Positions 1 to 9,200 of a DNA stretch of 64,000 nt are shown one piece after another. Each line of letters begins with the position of its first letter. Positions within the stretch are counted from its first letter, which is position 1. The notes under the pieces are model-generated. The model saw only the letters and a program-made list of their open reading frames with translations, searched no databases and had not been told where the DNA came from. The translations under genes were made by a program, and so were the position numbers. Source of the stretch: Escarpia spicata. Lineage: Eukaryota > Annelida > Polychaeta > Sabellida > Siboglinidae. Location: positions 22,566,620 to 22,630,619 of the forward strand of contig OZ023208.1 in assembly GCA_963995525.1 (NCBI GenBank), given 5' to 3'.

Positions 1-34
1 ACCAGTACATGCGACATCCTTGTCATATGACATT

Positions 35-273
35 ATCATACACATATGATAGACCGTAGTTGCCCACATCTCGATTGATAATTGTTTTTATTTTCATATG
101 CACATGACATCTTTTATGCGTCATATTCTTCAATTTACTTCCCTGTCTACTATTTTTGTTCCCTCTGCATCTACGATGTGGTTTTTTCAACACAAAAGAA
201 TTCATCTGGATATGAAAAACAAAAACACTGATCAATCGAGATGAGGGCAACTACTATCTCACATGTGTATGAT
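35..273. repeat. Palindromic (inverted-repeat) element, MITE-like
   Basis: The segment at about 35-100 is closely matched by the reverse complement of about 209-273. Both arms share blocks such as ATCATACACAT and TAGTTGCCC, followed by CATCTCGATTGAT. The spacer is about 108 bp. This is a large imperfect stem typical of a short non-autonomous DNA element. The right arm ends about 11 bases before the acceptor of the first visible EIF2B2 exon, so the branch-point region of that intron probably lies in the arm. No coding capacity is seen. Family is not assigned. Confidence 0.7.
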
Positions 274-284
274 AAAATGTGCAG

Positions 285-3200
285 ACGAAGCTTATGTGGC
301 ATCCAGGCGAAAGTCTCTACAAGGTAATTAACATTTTGGATATGTGAAAAAGAAATTGTTTGAATAAAAATTAACTATCCTGAAGAATGTTCAGTAATGT
401 AATAATTTTATGTTTTCTCATTGAACGATACCAGTGTTTGTGACCTGTTCTAAACCTATGCAGTTTCAATGATGTAACCAGTCATCTACATTCATTTATC
501 TTCGACAGGGCAGCCTCTGGTAAGGCAGAAGAAGATGATCCAAAGGATTCTCTGCAGGTGATGTTTACAATTTTTGAAAAACAGACAAAATCTAAAAAGC
601 AACAAGAAATGTCCTCATAAATCATTAGAACGATTCATTTGTTTCTAACACTGTGGAAATATCAATACTTAATATAATCACAAATAAAGGTGTTTTCTTA
701 TTTGCAGAAACTGCTGATGGCTGAAGGAGAAACATACGATTTCAACAAATTCATGCCTAATTTGAAGGTTTGCTATTGCTTGAACAAGGACTCATTTTTT
801 ACCTAATTATTCTAAATTGTGTGTATATATTTGGAAGCGCTCTGCAGGAGTGGTAGTTTAATGTGTGTGTCAGTGTTATCTTGTAAGCCGCTGACTGCCC
901 TTGGTTTCGTTTTAACACTTTATGCTGTGTTTATGCTGTAACACTGTTTATGCAGTGACACTGGTTTATGTTGGACACTGGTTTATGTTGGACACTATTT
1001 TATTTTGTGACACTGGTTTATTCCATAATACTGGTTTGTGTCGTGACACTGGTTTATGTTGTGACACTGGTTTGTGTTGTGACACTGGTTTATGTTGCGC
1101 ACTGGTTTATGTCGTGACACTGGTTTATGTTGGACACTGGTTTATGTTGGACACTATTTTATTTTGTGACACTGGTTTATTCCATAACACTGGTTTATGT
1201 TGTGACACCGGTTTATGTCGTGACACTGGTTTAGTCGTAACACTGGTTTATGTTGTGACACTGGTTTATGTCATGACACTGGTTTATGTCATGACACTGG
1301 TTTTTATCAACTATTCCATCTTTTTGTTACAGGCAACAACAATTGAAGCCGTTAATGAGCTTATCACTGAACTGGAAACGAGGCAAGTCATTTGTTTGAT
1401 TTAATCTATTATAGTAAGTTTAATTAAAACAATTAGTTTCCTTTATCAACCAGGTGAGTACATCAGATCTTTTTCCTTATTACCAGACTCAAAATGTACT
1501 GGATTGGAAGCTTTGATCTGTGTGCTGTGGTTCTTGTAGTGCTCTTGGTGTGTTCTGTGGTTCTTGTAGTGCTCTTGGTGTGTTCTGTGGTTCTTGTAGT
1601 GCTCTTGATGTGTTCTGTGGCTCTTGTAGTGCTTTTGATGTGTTCTGTGGTTCTTGTAGTGCTCTTGATGTGTTCTGTGGTTCTTGTAGTGCTCCTGATG
1701 TGTTCTGTGGTTCTTGTAGTGCTCTTTATGTGTTCTGTGGTTCTTGTAGTGCTCTTGATGTGTTCTGTGGTTCTTGTAATGCTCTTGATGTGTTCTGTGG
1801 TTCTTGTAGTGCTCTTGATGTGTTCTGTGGTTCTTGTAGTGCTCTTGGTGTGTTCTGTGGTTCTTGTAGTGCTCTTGGTGTGTTCTGTGGTTCTTGTAGT
1901 GCTCTTGGTGTGTTCTGTGGTTCTTGTAGTGCTCTTGATGTGTTCTGTGGTTCTTGTAGTGCTCTTGGTGTGTTCTGTGGTTCTTGTAGTGCTCTTGGTG
2001 TGTTCTGTGGTTCTTGTAGTGCTCTTGGTGTGTTCTGTGGTTCTTGTAGTGCTCTTGATGTGTTCTGTGGTTCTTGTAATGCTCTTGATGTGTTCTGTGG
2101 TTCTTGTAGTGCTCTTGATGTGTTCTGTGGTTCTTGTAGTGCTCTTGGTGTGTTCTGTGGTTCTTGTAGTGCTCTTGGTGTGTTCTGTGGTTCTTGTAGT
2201 GCTCTTGATGTGTTCTGTGGCTCTTGTAGTGCTTTTGATGTGTTCTGTGGTTCTTGTAGTGCTCTTGATGTGTTCTGTGGTTCTTGTAGTGCTCCTGATG
2301 TGTTCTGTGGTTCTTGTAGTGCTCTTTATGTGTTCTGTGGTTCTTGTAGTGCTCTTGATGTGTTCTGTGGTTCTTGTAATGCTCTTGATGTGTTCTGTGG
2401 TTCTTGTAGTGCTCTTGATGTGTTCTGTGGTTCTTGTAGTGCTCTTGATGTGTTCTGTCATTCTTGGAGTGCTCTTGATGTGTTCTGTGGTTCTTGGAGT
2501 GCTCTTGATGTGTTCTGTGGTTTTTGTAGTGCTATTGATGTGTTATGTGGTTCTTGTAGTGCTCTTGATGTGTTCTGTGGTTCTTGTAGAGCTCTTGATG
2601 TGTTCTGTGGTTCTTGTAGTGCTCTTGATGTGTTCTGTGGTTCTTGTAGTGCTCTTGATGTGTTCTGTGGTTCTTGTAGTGCTCTTGATGTGTTCTGTGG
2701 TTCTTGTAGTGCTCTTGATGTGTTCTGTGGTTCTTGTAGTGCTCTTGGTGTGTTCTGTGGTTCTTGTATTGCTCTTGATGTGTTCTGTGGTTCTTGTAGT
2801 GCTCTTGATGTGTTCTGTGGTTCTTGTAATGCTCTTGATGTGTTCTGTGGTTCTTGTAGCGCTCTTGATGTGTTCTGTGGTTCTTGTAATGCTCTTGATG
2901 TGTTCTGTGGTTCTTGTAGTGCTCTTGGTGTGTTCTGTGGTTCTTGTAGTGCTCTTGATGTGTTCTGTGGTTCTTGTAGTGCTCCTGATGTGTTCTGTGG
3001 TTCTTGTAGTGCTCTTGATGTGTTCTGTGGTTCTTGTAGTGCTCTTGATGTGTTCTGTGGTTCTTGGAGTGCTCTTGATGTGTTCTGTGGTTCTTGTAGT
3101 GCTGACAACATCGCCGCCCAAGCTCTGGAGCACATCCACGCCAATGAAGTTGTCCTAACGGGGGGGGACATCTCCAAAACCATTGAAGCTTTTCTCAAGG

Positions 3201-6200
3201 TCAGTCTCTTTATTCCAAAGGCATCTAGTCGTTTATTTTACTTCAACCAAGCGTGTCTTCATTCTTGTATTGGTCTCTGACACTGTCAACAGTGCAAAGC
3301 TTTTTGCCAGCGCCAGGTGGTTTGTCACGAGAATAATATCTTCTGCAATAAGGCGCCACCTTTTATGAGATTGCATTTTAGTCCTTCACATAGTGAGTGA
3401 AGTCATCTGTTGTTGAAAAGTGGTCGGTGCGACATATTTTCAAAGACTTCAACAACTGTTCAATCTGTTTTGCCAAATTGTACCAACAGTGTAGATTGTC
3501 GATTACCATGATTAAAATATTGCTCTTTGCCACAAAATTAATTTAATGATCATGTTAGTGAAACACATTTTGAAAATACTCCTTACATTTTCTGTCAGAT
3601 TTTCTTTCAGGATGGATTGTCCTCAGAAGCGTAATATCTTAGTGAAATGGTGCCCTGACTACCGTTTCAGAGAGCAGCCAAGAAACGAAAGTTCCAAGTG
3701 ATCGTAGTTGAATGCGCACCACAATATCATGTAAGCAGATTTTCTGAGATTAGGTTACAAAATAGTCAGAAAAGATTAATTCAGTTATACAAGCAAATAT
3801 GTCAGTTTTCTGGAAAAAATCAATTTGATTTCTGGTATGGAGAGAGCTATATCTTTACACTTTCAAACATGTTCTGTTAAAATCGATTTGAGTATTTTTT
3901 TAACAGAGCAGATTATCTTGTAGATCTTTTGATAATTATTTAAAGATAATAGAATTATAACAATAGTTTGACTTAAAACAGCAATAAAATGCATGTAACT
4001 ATTGTATTCCAGGAACAATCTGAAAGTTTAGATGTGAATCCACGAAAGCAGCTGTTATCAAGGGCATTTATATTGCTATTATTCTCATGGTTATTATAAT
4101 ACAATTGATGCAGCAAGAGTGTGTGTTTTTATAATTTTGTAAGAACACTTTTCTTTCTGTTATATTCATATCAATCAAACGTTAAGAAAATTGTGGAGTA
4201 AAAAATCAAGACAAGATTTTTGGAGTGATTAAAATAATTGTTTACATCAATTATTTCAATGGTTTAAATAGAACAACTCTGGTTGTTTATGATGTAAACA
4301 GTAATTTAGCATCTGAGCAAATACATTGCTGCAGGTGAAAGAAAGGATGTTTTACCTGGCATGTTTCTCTGATTCTAGGGCCAAGAATTGGCTGTCGAGT
4401 TAGCGAAGGCTGAGATTGAGACGATTGTCATTACTGATTCAGCTGTCTTTGCAATGATGTCCCGCGTAAACAAAGTTATCATTGAGACACACACAGTGAT
4501 GGCCAATGGAGGGTAGGTGACCTTAGTCAATGGAGGGTAGGTGGCCTTGGACAATGGAGGGTAGGTGGCCTTGGACAGTGGAGGGTAGGTGGCCTTAGAC
4601 AATGGAGGGCAGGGTTGGCACGTTTTTCCCACCCTGGTAAATACTGGGTGGTAAATACCAGTAAAACCCGCCCTGGGAAAAAAACCAAATATTGGTAAAA
4701 ACCGGGATAACTGGGAAAAACTCTTAAAAGGATTATATTTGAAGCTCCATTGCAATAAAAGTTATTGTACCATCACCAGAATGAATTAATATATATTGTA
4801 TATATTCCACCAAACAGCCCCAGACATGGATGTCACACATGATGGTAACTGACCGGTGCTTCAAGAAAAAAATGCCTGACAGAATGTGTACGTCTAGTCT
4901 GGTCTACTGATACTGGGGTACATGGGTTCCCAGTAGAGGATCCCTGCATACCACTATTTCAAACATTAAGTTGCAGCTGATTTTGTGCTCATAGAGACAA
5001 TGGCTATAGCTGTTTGTAGGGCCATAGCCAGTTAGCATGGTGTGGCTGGCAATGATACAACTGTTTGTAGGGCCATAGCCAGTTAGCATGGTGTGGCTGG
5101 CAATGATACAGCTGTTTGTAGGGCCATAGCCAGTTAGCATGGTGTGGCTGGCAATGATACAACTGTTGTAGGGCCATAGCCAGTTAGCATGGTGTGGCTG
5201 GCAATGATACAACTGTTTGTAGGGCCATAGCCAGTTAGCATGGTGTGGCTGGCAATGATACAGCTGTTTGTAGGGCCATAGCCAGTTAGCATGGTGTGGC
5301 TGGCAATGATACAACTGTTTGTAGGGCCATAGCCAGTTAGCATGGTGTGGCTGGCAATGATACAACTGTTTGTAGGGCCATAGCCAGTTAGCTGGTGTGG
5401 CTGGCAATGATACAACTAATGTTTGCTGAGAGGGTGCAGTAGAACCTGTCCACAGCTTACCATTTCCTTTGTTCCTTAAACAGATTGCAAATTTGCACCT
5501 GACAATACTGACTTCAGTCACCATACTTGGTACTTGGCACTGTCCGTTGTGAAAGTGACAATGATATTTATTTGCTAACTGATGAATAACTCTTTCATCT
5601 CATTGACTTCATGCTTTAAACAAATACAAGGATACACCTGAACTAGTAACTAGTCAACCTGTTTGCGTTAGATGGATATTAACTATCTTTCTAAATGGAC
5701 TATGTTTAATTACAGGTACTAGTCAATGGTAATCTCAGTTATGAATTTATTCCCGGATAGTACTGGTAAATACCAGATTTACCAGTAAATACCAGATTTT
5801 CCCACTGCCCTGTCTAAAACCGGTTTTTCCTGGAAATGTGCCAACCCTGATGGAGGGTAGGTGACCTTAGTCAATGGAGAGTAGGTGACCTTAGTCAATG
5901 GAGGGTAGGTGACCTTAGTCAATGGATTTAACCAAATAGAGGGTAGGTAACCTAGAGGTGTCATTCATCCTCTTTTCCATTTGGCAACACTTTCTCTCTT
6001 CACATGTGTATACCATGAAATCTCTGTTTTTGTCTCATCTGTTTTATACATCCAAAGATATAAGGAATGTTAGATTAATTTTTGATTAAGTGCCAACATG
6101 TTAGCAAGGACCGCAAGTTATAATAAAGTGTATGTTGTCAGATCGAAGGCATTCTACTGTTATAATCAAGTGTGTGTGTTGTCAGATTGAAGGCATTTAA

Positions 6201-9200
6201 CTGTTACAATCAAGTGTATGTTAGACTGAAGACATTCAACAGTTATAATGTAGCGTTTGTTTTCAGACTGAAGACGTTTGATTGTTATAATGAAATGTAT
6301 GTCCTCAGTCTGACTGTTATAATGAAGTGTATGTTGTCAGATTGAAGGCATTCAACGGTAGTTACGCCATTGCCCTCGCAGCCAAACACCATTCAGTACC
6401 GGTGAGTCAACTTCTACAGCTAATATTCACGGCCACTATGTTAATTAGCTATAGTAGATAAAAAGTATTTTTCAAGTAAATAAATAACTATTATTTGTCC
6501 TGTAACAGAAATCCATCACTGGCTTTTTATTACGCTATCTTTAATTTAAAAATGGCTGCCAAAACCATAATACGTTGGACTAAGTCATGAGGAATAATGA
6601 TTTTGGTGGCTAGACCCACATATTTGGGGACATGATATCTGACTGTTGCAAAGTTACCTTGCTTTCTTTGACAGTGGCCTTAGATGTCAAAATGGCTGCC
6701 ACAGTACTACCTTCTTGTGTTTGCTGTGCAGCATGATCTGTAATGGTGGGTTACAACATCGTGCCATTGATTGTGTTTCTGATAATAAATGCTTTCTCTG
6801 TTGCAACAGATGGTTGTGTGTGCTGCCATGTTCAAGCTGTCCCCACAATATCTCTGCTCGTCAGACCAGGTGAATAATCTCATGTAATATTGATTTAACA
6901 TGCAAGTGTTGAGACGTGGGTGTTATTGTAGCTGAGTGGAACACCTGGTCACATCAGTGGCCCTACCATCACATCAGTGGCCCTACCATTACACCAGTGG
7001 TCCTACCATCACATCAGTGGCCCTACCATCACATCAGTGGCCCTACCAACACTTCAGTGGCCCTACCATCACATCAGTGGCCCTACCATTACACCAGTGG
7101 CCCTGCCATCACATAAGTGGCCCTACTATCACACCAGTGGCCTTACCATTACACCAGTGGTCCTACCATCACACCAGGCGCCCTACCATAACATATGTAG
7201 CCGTACCATCACACCAGTGGCCTTACCATTACACCATTGGTCCTACCATCACACCAGGCGCCCTACCATAACATATGTAGCCGTACCATCACACCAGTGG
7301 CCTTACCATTACACCATTGGTCCTACCATCACACCAGGCGCCCTACCATAACATGTAGCCGTACCATCACACCAGTGGCCTTACCATTACACCAGTGGTC
7401 CTACCATCACACCAGGCGCCCTACCCTAACATCAGTGGCCCTACCATCACATAAGTGGCCCTACTATCACACCAGTGGCCTTACCATTACACCAGTGGTC
7501 CTACCATCAAACCAGGCGCCCTACCATAACATATGTAGCCGTACCATTACACCAGTGGCCTTACCATTACACCAGTGGTCCTACCATCACACCAGGTGCC
7601 CTACCATAACATATGTAGCCGTACCATCACACCAGTGGCCTTACCATTACACCAGTGGCCCTACCATCACACCAGTGGCCCTACCCTAACATCAGTGGCC
7701 CTACCATCACACCAATGGCCCTACCATCACATCAGTAATTCATTTAATCAAAAACATTCACACAATTTTTGAATAAATTGATGATCCAGTTTCTCTGTTA
7801 TTAATAGTATGCATAATTACCTGCAAAAAAATTGCTGTGTGATCTGGATATTTTGCGGTCTTCTTCAACAGACTAATATTTCGGGTGTTTCGAAATTACT
7901 GCTGACCCGGAGGCCCGAGACCATCAAATATTTCACCGGGCCGGTAATGGAAAAGCGCCGGCCCGCAAGACTGGCAAATTTTTTTAAAGAAAATTTTTGT
8001 AGTATCCCGGCCAACCTCGATTCAATTTCATCATTATAACTATGTTCACCTGAATTTAATACCTAAGTGACATGGTTCTGTCATTCAACGTCATTCCAGA
8101 CATATTTATATTATGAAAATATTGCGTCTTAGCACACTTTTGAGGCCCAAAATGCGACCCGCTGCGGCCACGGGTTACCGCAATGAGCAATATCGCATCG
8201 TATGTTGTTGCAAACTGGGTCGCTCTTTGGGCTTCAAAAGTGTGCTAAGACGTGATATTTTTGTAACGTAGATATGCATGAGATGATGTTGATGTAACAA
8301 CAAAGTCGAGGTGAGCCCGGACACTAGACAAGTGCCAATAATGGTAACATTTGTGTACTTCCGAACGGGAAATTTGTTACGTTTACAAGCGTGGTACAAA
8401 AACAGTTGGAAAATTTTGAGCTGATCAATGCTGATAGATCGATTGAGTTTAGTTTCGTAGTGCTGGCACTTGCAGCGAGTTCTGCTGAATGTGAAAGAGG
8501 CTTCACAGCACAGTGAAACGAGTGAAGAGTTCAAGACTGAGTTTTGAAACCGCATGAAGCCATCCACAGTGTCAGCTGTCATCACCATCTAGCTGCATTC
8601 ACACGGCATGGCTGACTTCAAACCCACATCAGCTATCCACCTATGGAATAGATCCGGCGCGAGGATGCCCAACTTCATGTCCGAGTTGGACTCGGACAGT
8701 GAGTCACTGTTGGAGTCCAGCTCGGATTCAGCTGGAGTCACTGTCAGTGACTCGAGCGAGTGTTCCACGGACAGTCCTGGTGCTCCTGCAGATGATGGCA
8801 ACAGTTCTGGGTAGTCTCCTGCTGACAATCGTGTAGTGGTGTTTGTTGTAATTTGCAACATTTATGTTTTCCTGTCAACAATCAACTGTTGCCTATGTTG
8901 TCATTTTATATTCGCTGATTCTTTAATCTAAATATCGTAAATTAATATGTAGGACAGACTTGGCCTGAACTAGTATATCAATATTTGCCATGCATTACAG
9001 CTGCAAATGTATATTACTAGCGTTTGTTAATATTTGGACCACCAACTTTTGTGTGGGACCACCAACTTTTGAAAGTTGAAGGTCCAACTGACCACCAACT
9101 TTTCAGCTAAGGTGTAGAACACTGCATGTGACACAAGCTGGAGAAGGATGATTGTTTATTCTTACAGAATGCATTCAACAAGTTTGCCAGTGCTCAGGAT

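Noticed and set aside
1531..3100. CRISPR-like direct repeats
   Set aside because: Head-to-tail repeats without spacers in a eukaryotic intron; no cas genes.
1463..3280. Very long open frames on both strands (Cys-rich, [12 protein letters not shown] and [14 protein letters not shown] proteins)
   Set aside because: They are the 30-bp repeat read in different frames. Only the exon 3100-3199 part is coding.
6341..6401. Possible conserved extra exon copies among acceptor duplicates before 6341
   Set aside because: Copies keep only the first bases of the exon and have no donor, so they cannot be exons.
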